From: Chryseobacterium jejuense
Lineage (GTDB): Bacteria; Bacteroidota; Bacteroidia; Flavobacteriales; Weeksellaceae
Direction of reading: 5' to 3'
Assembly (NCBI RefSeq): GCF_900100075.1
Contig: NZ_FNEG01000002.1
Span: 744,001 to 808,000 of the forward strand
Length of the DNA: 64,000 nucleotides
Every line of letters begins with the position of its first letter. The first letter of the stretch is position 1. The position numbers and the translations under genes were made by a program. The notes beneath the pieces are model-generated. The model ran no database searches and was not told the origin of the DNA. It saw nothing but the letters and a program-made list of their open reading frames with translations. This document shows, in pieces, positions 8,493 to 16,233 of this stretch.

Positions 8493-9392
8493 TTATTTTC
8501 CTGAAATCGTTTTTAAGATAATGGGTTCCAGATTGGAAGGAAGGTCTGCAGATTTGATCTGGTACTTCTTGATTTTCATTTCTTTAAACCAGTTTTCCCA
8601 ATATTCTTTAATAACGGCTTCTTCAAAAGGATTTCCTTTTTCGGGATTAATTCCTAAAACGATAACTTCAAGGTTACTTAGATTTTCATTTGCTCTAACA
8701 AAACCATAGCCATTTTTTTCAATGGCTTCTTTAAAACCTGAAGTATTTAGATTGTTAGCTTTTACAAGTTTAGTTGTTAGATAGGACGTTTTGTGTGAGT
8801 TTTCTTTTTTTTCTTCAAACTTGGTGTTTTCATGGTACATGTAACCATCTGTCAGAATGAAAAGAATATTTCTCCGATCATTTTTTATACAATAATCTTT
8901 CACTTTATTTTTAAAGAATTCCCAGATATCTGAGCCAACATATTTTCCATCTTTTATAGCTGACTGATAGATGTTTAATGGTAATTCAGAATATTTTTTA
9001 TCAACGGAGTCAAAATAACTTTTTGGAATATCTTTATTAAAAGAAACTTTGAGCTCTTTTGTGAAATCATTTATCTTAGGGTCAGAAGGTTCCGGGTTGA
9101 AGAAAACCTGCATCTGATCATCATAGGTAATGATTTTCTTGGATTTGATATGATTAATGAATCCTTTTTCAATTGCTTTAATGTATTCCGCATCTCGCTG
9201 GTAATATTCCATTGTTGGGTTCGGATTTGTTTTAGGATCAATTCTGTCTGAAAGATCAATCAGGATACTGAGATTGATATTGTTTGAATCAACAACAATA
9301 GAATCTTTCTTTCCTATGTTTGTTCCGTCATTTTTGCCTTTGCAACAAGAAACCAAAGAAATGATCATTAATAAATAAAGTATTTTTTTCAT
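8493..9392 (-). CDS. VWA-like lipoprotein of unknown function
   Basis: A 299-residue protein with a lipoprotein signal (LVSC, modified Cys at 16), so probably anchored in the envelope. The mature part looks like a von Willebrand A fold: a first strand ending in ILIDLSDR near residue 46 and the strand plus loop ILFILTDGYMY near residue 177. The metal-binding DxSxS motif is only partly kept (D-L-S-D-R), so metal binding is doubtful. I cannot assign a function. It is the last gene of the ten-gene minus-strand operon, 11 bp after the coiled-coil membrane protein, and is followed by a terminator. Confidence 0.72.
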   Translation of the reverse strand: MKKILYLLMIISLVSCCKGKNDGTNIGKKDSIVVDSNNINLSILIDLSDRIDPKTNPNPTMEYYQRDAEYIKAIEKGFINHIKSKKIITYDDQMQVFFNPEPSDPKINDFTKELKVSFNKDIPKSYFDSVDKKYSELPLNIYQSAIKDGKYVGSDIWEFFKNKVKDYCIKNDRRNILFILTDGYMYHENTKFEEKKENSHKTSYLTTKLVKANNLNTSGFKEAIEKNGYGFVRANENLSNLEVIVLGINPEKGNPFEEAVIKEYWENWFKEMKIKKYQIKSADLPSNLEPIILKTISGK

Positions 9393-9403
9393 AATCTACG
9401 ATG

Positions 9404-10744
9404 TTATAAAGATGATAAATACACTAAATTCTGATTGTCGGAATTAGCACCCACAGTTTCCAAATTGGTATTGTAAGTAGCAATACAGTCATCAATCATC
9501 GTTTGTTTTTCTGTTCTTGAAACTGCTATTTTTTCACCAATAAAAGTGATCCAGCCCTGAACATATTCCGAAGCATACAATTTGTAATCCTTAGTAGGAA
9601 TAATCACTCCATCAATAATATTCTGAAGTTCTTCGATTCTGCCTCGTGTTTTAATAATAAGTTCTTTTGTATTTCCAATATTGGCCAGAATTTCTTCAAT
9701 GTCCTTCTTTAAAACATTGATCTTTTCCTGAAAGAATTCAACTTTTCTCTGTCTGATTTCCTGTTCGTTTTTGATCTTATCCTTTTCTCTGTGTTCTTTC
9801 ATTACAAAATCGAAAACCAATCCCCAAATAATGTAAACGATGAATCCGGCGAAAATAATTCCCCAAAACTGAATCTTAGTAAAAGCTATTTTAAGATCAA
9901 AAGGTGGGGAATCAAAAATTTTATTGAGCTCATATAATTTTGATTCGATTTCATAGGCTAAAATGGAATCGAAAATAAATGTCACGATAAATAGTAATCC
10001 AAGCTTAATGTAATTCGCTCTCGTTTTATTCTCCCAAAACATGTGAATCAAATAACCTAGTCCTAGAAATACAAAGGGAATCAAAGTTACAAATGCTCCT
10101 TCAATAACACCTTCGTTCCATGCTTTGCTGAAGGCTTGTGCATCCAAAACACTTTGAATAACGGTACTTTTGGCATCAAAATTTTTAAAAAAAGCGGAAT
10201 AAGAGGTTGAAATATAAAATGTTGCTAAATATAAAGTGATGGGAATAAGAATAATAGTGCCGATCCAAAATTTTGCAGATGCTCCTCGCGCTGCTTTTAC
10301 ATTATATTTTTCCGGGTTTCTCGGAAGATCAAGAATTTCTGCCTTTAAGCTTTCAATAGCATGCTGATGATTTTCAACTTCCGTGTTTTTACTTTTTACT
10401 TGTTCTTCTTTGGTTTCCTGTGAGACAGTTAAAGCTTTGATCTCAGTTTCCCGGTTTTTCTGTTCATTGACGTAAGATTCTTTCAGGTTCTTCTGTTTTT
10501 CAACCATTTCTTTTTCTTCATTCTGAAATTTTGAGTAAACTGCGTCAAGACAGATGGATAGAGTAGAGTGGTTTCCACTGGTTCGCGAGCTGTCTCTGTA
10601 TCCAGATTCGTGATAGGTTCTTTTTCGGTTTTCTTCGAGAGATTCATTATTCAGATTGTCCTCGTTTTTAGGGAACGTTTCCTGTTCAGGTTCTATCGGA
10701 ACAGATTTTAGTTTAAATAAATTTTTTATACTGGTGGTATCCAT
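9404..10744 (-). CDS. Coiled-coil membrane protein of unknown function
   Basis: A 446-residue protein I do not recognise. The first 60 residues are polar and probably disordered. Residues 70-140 are Glu/Lys/Gln-rich and read as coiled coil. Four membrane segments follow at about 158-178, 213-236, 245-265 and 291-313, then a second coiled coil at 315-380 and a soluble tail. The shape suggests an inner-membrane scaffold or tether with both coiled coils on the cytoplasmic side. It lies 6 bp downstream of the TerB-like gene and 11 bp before the VWA-like lipoprotein, so the three are likely made together. Confidence 0.7.
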   Translation of the reverse strand: MDTTSIKNLFKLKSVPIEPEQETFPKNEDNLNNESLEENRKRTYHESGYRDSSRTSGNHSTLSICLDAVYSKFQNEEKEMVEKQKNLKESYVNEQKNRETEIKALTVSQETKEEQVKSKNTEVENHQHAIESLKAEILDLPRNPEKYNVKAARGASAKFWIGTIILIPITLYLATFYISTSYSAFFKNFDAKSTVIQSVLDAQAFSKAWNEGVIEGAFVTLIPFVFLGLGYLIHMFWENKTRANYIKLGLLFIVTFIFDSILAYEIESKLYELNKIFDSPPFDLKIAFTKIQFWGIIFAGFIVYIIWGLVFDFVMKEHREKDKIKNEQEIRQRKVEFFQEKINVLKKDIEEILANIGNTKELIIKTRGRIEELQNIIDGVIIPTKDYKLYASEYVQGWITFIGEKIAVSRTEKQTMIDDCIATYNTNLETVGANSDNQNLVYLSSL

Positions 10745-10750
10745 GATCAG

Positions 10751-11158
10751 TTAGTTTTTTAATTCATATAAAATTTCACTTTTATTTTTTCCGATTTTCA
10801 CGGCTTCAATGAGATAATCTACAATTGCAGTTACATTTTCTTCCAAAAAACCAAACATCAAAACGTATTTTTGCATCGCAGAATATTCGTTTGGGGAAAC
10901 AATTCCATCTGCCCAGATCATGACTGTGAGATCATACAGATAATCAACTTTTTCTTCAATAGTTTTAGGAATCAATGATTTTAAATTAATAGGATTTAAA
11001 AGAATTTCGTCTAAATTTTTTGATGAAATTCCCCTTTCTTCAGCGCATTTGTAGAGCATTTTTAATTCTAAAGCACTGAAATCATCATCACAGATGGCCA
11101 TCTGATACAATCTTAAAAAATGAGCTTTGAGGTTTTCTGTTATTTGATTGTTTTCCAT
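10751..11158 (-). CDS. TerB-like (DjlA N-terminal-like) helical protein
   Basis: This 135-residue all-helical protein resembles the TerB/DjlA-N domain. Two acidic repeats are visible: MAICDDDFSALELKML near residue 18 and IWADGIVSPNEYSAM near residue 88, each matching the family pattern of a helix with Asp residues followed by a helix starting at Glu. TerB domains occur in tellurite/stress-response (ter) modules, often with VWA and membrane partners, and may bind metal. A VWA-like lipoprotein and a membrane protein lie directly downstream here. Function in this operon is unknown. Confidence 0.7.
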   Translation of the reverse strand: MENNQITENLKAHFLRLYQMAICDDDFSALELKMLYKCAEERGISSKNLDEILLNPINLKSLIPKTIEEKVDYLYDLTVMIWADGIVSPNEYSAMQKYVLMFGFLEENVTAIVDYLIEAVKIGKNKSEILYELKN

Positions 11159-11163
11159 AATGG

Positions 11164-11568
11164 TTATTCTTCTGTTGTTTTTTTAGGATTAATGATTCTG
11201 TCTCTTGAAACAGTTCTTTGATGTATTTGGATTGGGTGCTCTGATATTTCTTCGGTAGTTTCTTCTTCTTCCTTTTTATGTTCTTTTTTTTCTACGAACC
11301 CTATCAATAAGAATAAAATTCCTGTTATGATATCAAGCGGTATCCATATGTTTTTCCGATATAAGTAAATAGGAAAAACAGGATTGAAAAGAATGAGAAT
11401 GACCAGAAAGGTTATACTGAAATAGTGTTGTTTAGAGTTTAAGGTATTGTATAAAACCAATAAAGCTCCAATGGAAACAAGAATTCGGAGAAAAGTATAA
11501 TATTGTATGGGAAGAATGAAGATAGCCGCGAAACAACATAACGCACAGAAAGTGAGAAATGGTTTCAT
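11164..11568 (-). CDS. Small multi-pass membrane protein
   Basis: A 134-residue hydrophobic protein with about four membrane helices in the first 95 residues, then a charged tail rich in Lys and Glu (KKEHKKEEEETTEE). The layout resembles small membrane families such as DUF6804, but I am not certain of that match. It lies between the TM2-domain gene (9 bp gap) and the TerB-like gene (5 bp gap). No catalytic motif is visible. Confidence 0.6.
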   Translation of the reverse strand: MKPFLTFCALCCFAAIFILPIQYYTFLRILVSIGALLVLYNTLNSKQHYFSITFLVILILFNPVFPIYLYRKNIWIPLDIITGILFLLIGFVEKKEHKKEEEETTEEISEHPIQIHQRTVSRDRIINPKKTTEE

Positions 11569-11577
11569 AATGTTTGT

Positions 11578-11793
11578 TTAAAATCCTGTTTTGGGATTAT
11601 ATTTATAGTTAAAACGGCTTTCAGACATAAAAATAAAGACGAAGAAATCAACAAATGCTATTAATGCAGGAATGAATGTCCAGCAAAATATCAGATACAG
11701 TATTCCCATGACATTTTGGCCTAAGTAAAATCTGTGAATGCCTAATCCTCCTAGGAAAAATGCAAGCAAAGTAGTGGTTGATTTTGATTTCAT
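11578..11793 (-). CDS. TM2 domain protein
   Basis: A 71-residue TM2-domain protein: two membrane helices with the family signature, GGLGIHRFYLGQ between the first helix and the loop, and a conserved Trp and Pro in the second helix (CWTFIPALIAFVD). TM2 proteins are common in bacteria and often accompany SHOCT or PH-domain proteins, as here, where the PH/SHOCT gene ends 3 bp upstream. The role is not established. Confidence 0.85.
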   Translation of the reverse strand: MKSKSTTTLLAFFLGGLGIHRFYLGQNVMGILYLIFCWTFIPALIAFVDFFVFIFMSESRFNYKYNPKTGF

Positions 11794-11796
11794 AAT

Positions 11797-12423
11797 TTAA
11801 ACTCTTGATAAAATTTCATTCTTTTTTATTTCAAACTCCTCAGGAGAAATTATTCCATTTTCCTTTAAATCTTTTAACTTTTGCAATAAGGCAAAAGGAT
11901 CTTCATTTTCAATTAATATGGGCTTCTTTTCTTGTTGGAATTGTGGAGGCTGTGTAATAATTGGAGTGGCATTGTTCACGGTAACTCCTCCTGCTGAGGC
12001 TCTCAATGTTTCAAGATTTTTTTCTCTCCTTAAACCACGCATTCTTTCTTCCACTTCCTGTGCAAACTGATACAGTTTTCTGGCTTGATTTTTAGGAAGA
12101 TAATCCATCATGTTGGTAAAGTTTGTTGTTGTTTTCATAATAAACGTAGAACCAACAATTCCTTCTTTGATATGGCAATCAGATATATCTACCCAGTTGT
12201 AATCCTGAAAATCCATTGATAATCCGAAGGTTTTCGGCCTGCAGAAAATAATTCGTCTGTTAGTAAGAGCAATACAGTCAGGCGATAAATTGACTAAAGG
12301 TTTCTTCTGAACCGCTATATATTCTACAGTTTCCTGAGAGGTAAGAAGGCTGTTTATTCTTCCTAAAAGCTTTTCAACAGCTTGAGGATCCTGTTCTTCA
12401 TTTAAAAATTTTTTTAAGTTCAT
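11797..12423 (-). CDS. Bacterial PH-domain protein with C-terminal SHOCT domain
   Basis: A 208-residue protein. Residues 10-125 look like a bacterial pleckstrin-homology domain (strands such as CIALTNRRIIFCRP and the helix KNQARKLYQFAQEVEERM). A linker follows, and residues 175-208 form a SHOCT domain (DPFALLQKLKDLKENGIISPEEFEIKK), a short helical module found at protein ends and thought to mediate oligomerisation. No signal peptide, so it is probably cytoplasmic. It lies between the SH3 lipoprotein (17 bp gap) and the TM2 gene. Function unknown. Confidence 0.78.
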   Translation of the reverse strand: MNLKKFLNEEQDPQAVEKLLGRINSLLTSQETVEYIAVQKKPLVNLSPDCIALTNRRIIFCRPKTFGLSMDFQDYNWVDISDCHIKEGIVGSTFIMKTTTNFTNMMDYLPKNQARKLYQFAQEVEERMRGLRREKNLETLRASAGGVTVNNATPIITQPPQFQQEKKPILIENEDPFALLQKLKDLKENGIISPEEFEIKKNEILSRV

Positions 12424-12440
12424 GTTATGTTGTTTTTTGA

Positions 12441-12965
12441 TTATTTTACATCTTTATTGAAGACATATCCTTTTTTTCCACTTGATTTAACTTGTACTTT
12501 GTACCATGATCCTTCGGTTGAAAGTTTTATCAATTTGGTATCCTTAGGGACTACTGCTATTACTTTAGATTTAAGTGATGGTCTTTCGTAAATATTTGTT
12601 ATTGCAATGCCTGCAATAGATCTGGTACTGGAGTTTACATTTATATTCACTTTATCAATAAAAACTTTTGGCGGTTTACCAGGGTCGATTTTTGAGGGTT
12701 TATAAGAGTCTCCGGATTTGTGTCTTTTAAATGTGTTTTTGGGGTTAGAACTGTTTGAAGATGATGTTTTTTTGGAACCACCACCACAAACCCCACAAGT
12801 TCCGCCACTATTGCAATGCCCACATCCTGAGCAATTTAAACAGGCTGTACAATATGCTGAGCCTGTACACCTTCCTCCATGTCCTATATTGTCATTAGCT
12901 TTAAAACAAGAATTTAAAAGAAACAAGCTAAATAAAAGTATGATAATGGATAGTGTTTTTTTCAT
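12441..12965 (-). CDS. Cysteine-rich lipoprotein with C-terminal bacterial SH3 domain
   Basis: A 174-residue lipoprotein (LLNSC, lipid-modified Cys at 20). Directly after the lipobox comes an unusual cluster in which Cys recurs every third residue (39, 42, 45, 48, 51), followed by Cys57 and Cys60 among Gly and His. This could bind metal or form disulfides. A Ser/Lys-rich linker leads to a bacterial SH3 domain at about 112-174 (NIYERPSLKSKVIAVVPKDT, then GSWYKVQV and GYVF), a fold that often binds cell-wall peptides. It is gene four of the ten-gene operon. Confidence 0.75.
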   Translation of the reverse strand: MKKTLSIIILLFSLFLLNSCFKANDNIGHGGRCTGSAYCTACLNCSGCGHCNSGGTCGVCGGGSKKTSSSNSSNPKNTFKRHKSGDSYKPSKIDPGKPPKVFIDKVNINVNSSTRSIAGIAITNIYERPSLKSKVIAVVPKDTKLIKLSTEGSWYKVQVKSSGKKGYVFNKDVK

Positions 12966-13009
12966 GATTTAAGTATTAAATGGATAAGAGTTTTCATGGC
13001 TACTAGTTT

Positions 13010-14080
13010 TTATGAATAATTTTCTAATGTCTGATGAAGTTGATTTCTATAATTATAGATTTCATCCAGAGTGTTTAATAAAACCTTTTCTCCTGCTTCT
13101 TTTCCGTTATGAAAAGTTTCTAAATATTTATTTACAGTATTAAAATGCAGTCTGCAAAGAGGCTTTCTGTTGTTATCGTCTAACAGAATCCCAAAGTATG
13201 ATAGGGTATCTCTGTAAGCAATTCTTGAAGATGGAATTTTTTCTCTCAGGATAGCTTTTACAATCTGAAATCCTTCCAACTCTTCTTCTGTTGTTATGAT
13301 CTTAGATTCATTATTTTCGTCAATAGGTTGTGACGTTTTTTTATCTTCTTCTCTTTTTTCTATCTGTTCATTAATATTCAATGCAGATTTTAGTCTGAAA
13401 CTAATGGATTCATTGATAGAACTGGTTAAAGCTTTTTTAGAGTATTCTTTGAACGATATCATTCTGTTGGCTGTTAAAGGCTTTTCAAAGAAACGATTAA
13501 CCAGAAGTTTTACCAATTCATCAGACGGGTCTTCGATCTCTTTTTCGAATTCTTTTCTGATAGCTTTGATGTACTTTAATGCTTCTGCAGAATCGAGGAT
13601 GCTTTCTAGATTGTAGTCTTTTTTAGTAAAGCTTTCCAGAATTTTAATGGAACTGTCTTTTAAGTCTTCAATATTAATGGTGAAAAATGGCTTTTCATCC
13701 ATAATATTAGGTTTTTCAAGATCAGTATAAAAATTATAAACAATCCCATTCGTAAGAACTCCAAAACGTGTTTTAGAAACGTGATAATATCTGTGAAGCT
13801 GTGAATTATGGGCATCAGCGTTTTCTTTCCAGTGCTTACATTCAATGATAAAAATAGGTTCATCATTGTTTTTAATTACATAATCTACCTTTTCTCCTTT
13901 TTTGGTTCCTATATCACAAACATGTTCAGGAACTACTTCTGTTGGGTTAAATATATCATATCCCAGAATTTGTATAAAAGGCATTACAAATGCATTTTTC
14001 GTAGCTTCTTCCGTTCCTATCTGTTCTTTCAGTCCAATTACTTTCTGATGTAATTGATCAAGTTTAATTTTGAGATCCAT
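13010..14080 (-). CDS. HsdR_N-like PD-(D/E)XK nuclease-fold protein
   Basis: A 356-residue protein resembling the nuclease domain of type I restriction HsdR subunits and COG4748-type stand-alone proteins. The active-site residues fit PD-(D/E)XK: Glu25 in the first helix, Asp66 (VDYVIKN), and Glu80-Cys-Lys82 (IIECKHW). It has no helicase motifs and no neighbouring methylase or specificity subunit, so it is not a complete restriction system. The C-terminal third (about 260-356) is an extra helical domain I do not recognise. It lies 4 bp after the YegP-like gene and 44 bp before the SH3 lipoprotein. DNA or RNA processing is inferred only. Confidence 0.75.
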   Translation of the reverse strand: MDLKIKLDQLHQKVIGLKEQIGTEEATKNAFVMPFIQILGYDIFNPTEVVPEHVCDIGTKKGEKVDYVIKNNDEPIFIIECKHWKENADAHNSQLHRYYHVSKTRFGVLTNGIVYNFYTDLEKPNIMDEKPFFTINIEDLKDSSIKILESFTKKDYNLESILDSAEALKYIKAIRKEFEKEIEDPSDELVKLLVNRFFEKPLTANRMISFKEYSKKALTSSINESISFRLKSALNINEQIEKREEDKKTSQPIDENNESKIITTEEELEGFQIVKAILREKIPSSRIAYRDTLSYFGILLDDNNRKPLCRLHFNTVNKYLETFHNGKEAGEKVLLNTLDEIYNYRNQLHQTLENYS

Positions 14081-14084
14081 AGTA

Positions 14085-14423
14085 TTATTTTTTTAAAGTT
14101 TCATCAACAATTTCTGCCGTTGGAGCATTTGCTTTTACGGATGCAATACCACTTTCCAATCCAGACTTTGAGCTGTACATTTGACTGTTCCCGATGATTT
14201 CTCCGTTTCTTGCTTTTAGTACGAAATAATCTTTTCCATTTTTTGCAACCCTTTTGTCGTATCTTGAAAGATCCTGTGAATTAACTTTTACAGATTCAAT
14301 TCCTTTTTGACATGATGCTTTCTGGACATATCCTTCGCTCGTTAAAATAATTTCGCCATTTCCGGCCTTCAGATTAAACTGATACTCGTTGTTGATTCTT
14401 TGTGTGATGATAAATTTTCCCAT
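14085..14423 (-). CDS. YegP-like DUF1508 protein
   Basis: A 112-residue protein made of two DUF1508 (YegP) repeats. Each has the pattern F-x-L-K-A-x-N-G-E-I-I...S.....K...GI.SVK.N: residues 14-50 and about 64-102. The ATG at 14423 places the first repeat at the very N-terminus; an upstream extension to 14474 would overlap the preceding gene and is rejected. DUF1508 proteins are small stress-associated proteins of unknown biochemical role. It starts 10 bp after the upstream Cys-rich gene. Confidence 0.85.
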   Translation of the reverse strand: MGKFIITQRINNEYQFNLKAGNGEIILTSEGYVQKASCQKGIESVKVNSQDLSRYDKRVAKNGKDYFVLKARNGEIIGNSQMYSSKSGLESGIASVKANAPTAEIVDETLKK

Positions 14424-14433
14424 GATTACTATT

Positions 14434-14640
14434 TTAGCTTGTGTGACATTCGTTAGAACACGTTTTGCAGCCATTCGCTTTCGAATAATCTTTTTTTGCT
14501 TCTCTTACTGCGTCTTTACAAGACGAAAACTGACCTAAATATTTTCTGTTATCAATGCTCGGGAGATATATACAGTTTTCATGATGTACTTCATGATCTC
14601 CATTTGCTTGAGCTTTTTTGTTTACATAATACTTTTTCAT
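14434..14640 (-). CDS. Small cysteine-rich protein; first gene of the ten-gene operon
   Basis: A 68-residue soluble protein with conserved-looking elements: QANGDHEVHHENC, YLGQF, SCKDAV and a C-terminal NGC-x2-C-x3-CHTS. Five Cys and three His suggest a metal site. I recall this kind of protein near YegP-like DUF1508 genes in many bacteria, and here a DUF1508 gene follows at 10 bp; that association is from memory. Function is unknown. A palindromic box and a -7 element lie upstream. Confidence 0.75.
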   Translation of the reverse strand: MKKYYVNKKAQANGDHEVHHENCIYLPSIDNRKYLGQFSSCKDAVREAKKDYSKANGCKTCSNECHTS

Positions 14641-14669
14641 AATAAAAATGGTTTATTGTTTTAATACTC

Positions 14670-14677
14670 CAAAAATA
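14670..14677 (-). promoter_or_regulatory. -7 element TATTTTTG of the ten-gene operon
   Basis: On the minus strand TATTTTTG matches TAnnTTTG. It lies 29 bp upstream of the first ATG (14640) and exactly 22 bp downstream of the 14-bp box core. There is no TTG at the normal -33 position; the box occupies that place, which suggests activator dependence. Confidence 0.65.
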
Positions 14678-14698
14678 TGAGCATTAAATTTTGGTTCA

Positions 14699-14714
14699 TT
14701 ACGGAAAACCGTAA
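14699..14714 (-). promoter_or_regulatory. TACGG-N4-CCGTA palindrome, copy 1 (ten-gene operon)
   Basis: The minus strand reads TTACGGTTTTCCGTAA, a perfect 6-4-6 palindrome with core 14700-14713. The same box precedes the second response-regulator gene and the membrane-protein gene at 18511, always 22 bp from the -7 position. I infer a binding site for a dimeric response regulator encoded next door. Confidence 0.72.
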
Positions 14715-14720
14715 AACGAG

Positions 14721-14757
14721 CAAAAAATAAAAAACCTTTCAAAAAATTTGAAAGGTT
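14721..14757 (-). terminator. Terminator of the second response-regulator gene
   Basis: AACCTTTCAAA (14733-14743) pairs perfectly with TTTGAAAGGTT (14747-14757); on the minus strand it is followed by TTTTATTTTTTG. It separates the response-regulator gene ending at 14777 from the operon promoter. Confidence 0.85.
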
Positions 14758-14776
14758 GTAAGTGAAATGATTTTTT

Positions 14777-15442
14777 TTATATAATGCCAATATCCTTGCA
14801 GAAGGCCACCAGCTGCTCATTGCTTTTTACTTCAAGGTCTTCTTTCAGGCTGTTTAGCCTTTTTTCCACGCTGCTGAGGCTGGCAGGTCTAATATTTCTT
14901 TCCTCGAGATGAACAGGTATGTTTTTTTGTAAGATTCCTTTAGAAAGGAGAGAAACAAGTGTAATATCATAGGTAGAGAATTCGTAGCTATTGAACTTTT
15001 TCATATCCTGCTTGAGATCAAAAGATAAATAGTTTTCGCCAATGTATACAGAGGCAATCGACTTTTTTAAATCTTTCGAATCGTTTCTGGCTTTACGAAC
15101 ATAACCGTTAATTTGATAATCTGAAAAAAGATTTTCTATGACCCCCGTTTTATGTTCTGCAGAAAATACGATGACTTTCAAATCAGGCTGTATCTCTTTT
15201 GCTTTTCTGATGAGGTCTTTTCCATCTTTAAGATTCTGTTCATGATGATCATCTTCATAATAAAGATCTGTAATCAACAAGTCGTATGGGTGTTCTTCCC
15301 TTAAGGCTTTCTGTATTTTTCCTACGGCATCATCACAATAGTATACATAATCTACGTTGGGAATATTCAGATCTTCAAGGGTTTTCTGAACGGAAATATT
15401 GATGCTTTCATGGTCTTCGGAAATTAGAACTTTTTTGAACAT
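14777..15442 (-). CDS. Response regulator with C-terminal HTH (paralog 2)
   Basis: A 221-residue two-component response regulator. The receiver domain covers residues 1-125: acidic pair Glu9-Asp10, phosphoacceptor Asp59 in YDLLITDL, a Ser in VIVFSAE and a Lys in GYVRKAR. The C-terminal 70 residues look like a divergent LuxR/FixJ-type helix-turn-helix (LVSLLSKGILQKNIPVHL, then SLSSVEKRLNSLK). It is clearly paralogous to the next gene upstream, with the same length and the same ending CKDIGII. It has its own copy of the TACGG box and its own terminator, so it forms a separate unit from the kinase operon. Confidence 0.88.
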   Translation of the reverse strand: MFKKVLISEDHESINISVQKTLEDLNIPNVDYVYYCDDAVGKIQKALREEHPYDLLITDLYYEDDHHEQNLKDGKDLIRKAKEIQPDLKVIVFSAEHKTGVIENLFSDYQINGYVRKARNDSKDLKKSIASVYIGENYLSFDLKQDMKKFNSYEFSTYDITLVSLLSKGILQKNIPVHLEERNIRPASLSSVEKRLNSLKEDLEVKSNEQLVAFCKDIGII

Positions 15443-15479
15443 GGTTATACGATTTAGTTAAAAAAATAGGTTAAGGCCT

Positions 15480-15487
15480 CAAAAGTA
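15480..15487 (-). promoter_or_regulatory. -7 element TACTTTTG of the second response-regulator gene
   Basis: TACTTTTG on the minus strand fits TAnnTTTG, lies 37 bp before the ATG at 15442, and is exactly 22 bp from the box core at 15510-15523. Confidence 0.65.
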
Positions 15488-15508
15488 TATTCATTTATTT
15501 TTTCATCA

Positions 15509-15524
15509 TTACGTGATCCCGTAA
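15509..15524 (-). promoter_or_regulatory. TACGG-N4-(C/A)CGTA palindrome, copy 2 (response regulator 2)
   Basis: The minus strand reads TTACGGGATCACGTAA; five outer pairs match and one inner pair does not. The core is 15510-15523. Spacing to the -7 element equals that of copy 1. Its place predicts autoregulation or control by the paralogous regulator. Confidence 0.68.
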
Positions 15525-15560
15525 ATAAAGCGAAAAAAACAATCTTTTCAACAAATTTGA

Positions 15561-16223
15561 TCAGATGAGGCCAATATCTTTACAGGTTACGATCATTTCG
15601 ATATTGTTTTTCGCGCCAAGACTGTCACGGAGTTCACTCAATCTTTTTTCAATAGATCTGATGCCATATGGCAGCATTCGATGTTCTTTCAGATAAGTAC
15701 TTATTTCACTTTGTTTATGACCCTTGGCAAGAAGCTCAATTAATTTCATATCATACATATCAAACTCAGAAGAAATATGGCGCATAGTATTCAAAACTTC
15801 CTGAGGAATTACAGTCTCTCCATTAAAGATTTTGCGTATTGTACTTTTCAGGTCTTGCCCGTCACGTCTTGCCTTGCTTACAAATCCGTCAATCTTATAT
15901 GTTTTGTAAAGATCATCAATTATTTTAGCTTTCTTTTCTACAGAAAATACGATTGTTTTTAACTCTGGCAGAACCTTTTTTGCCTCAAAAATAAGCTCCT
16001 GCCCGTTACGAAGCTGCTGAGGAATATGATCTTTTTCAAATGACAAATCAGCGATAAGAAGATCATAAGGACTTTTCTTTTCTAAAGCAGTTCTGATTCT
16101 GCTTAAAGCTTCATCACAATACATTACATAATCAAAGTCAGGGATATTTAATTCTTTTATCGTGTTCAGGATTCCCTGATTCATTACTTCCTGGTCTTCA
16201 ACGATTAAAACTTTTTTGAACAT
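15561..16223 (-). CDS. Response regulator with C-terminal HTH (paralog 1, cotranscribed with kinase)
   Basis: A 220-residue response regulator with the same layout as the gene at 14777: acidic pair Glu9-Asp10, phosphoacceptor Asp59 in YDLLIADL, Ser in IVFSVE, Lys in GFVSKAR, and a C-terminal helix-turn-helix (LIELLAKGHKQSEISTYL). It begins 10 bp after the kinase stop, so kinase and regulator form an operon and are the likely cognate pair. No TACGG box precedes this operon. It is the best candidate for the protein that reads the three boxes nearby. Confidence 0.88.
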   Translation of the reverse strand: MFKKVLIVEDQEVMNQGILNTIKELNIPDFDYVMYCDEALSRIRTALEKKSPYDLLIADLSFEKDHIPQQLRNGQELIFEAKKVLPELKTIVFSVEKKAKIIDDLYKTYKIDGFVSKARRDGQDLKSTIRKIFNGETVIPQEVLNTMRHISSEFDMYDMKLIELLAKGHKQSEISTYLKEHRMLPYGIRSIEKRLSELRDSLGAKNNIEMIVTCKDIGLI

Positions 16224-16233
16224 GGCTATATGA

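Noticed and set aside
13010..14080. A complete restriction-modification system
   Set aside because: No methyltransferase, specificity subunit or helicase is encoded near the HsdR_N-like protein.
8493..14640. A recently acquired genomic island
   Set aside because: No integrase, tRNA, attachment repeats or evident change in base composition mark the edges. Acquisition cannot be shown from the window.
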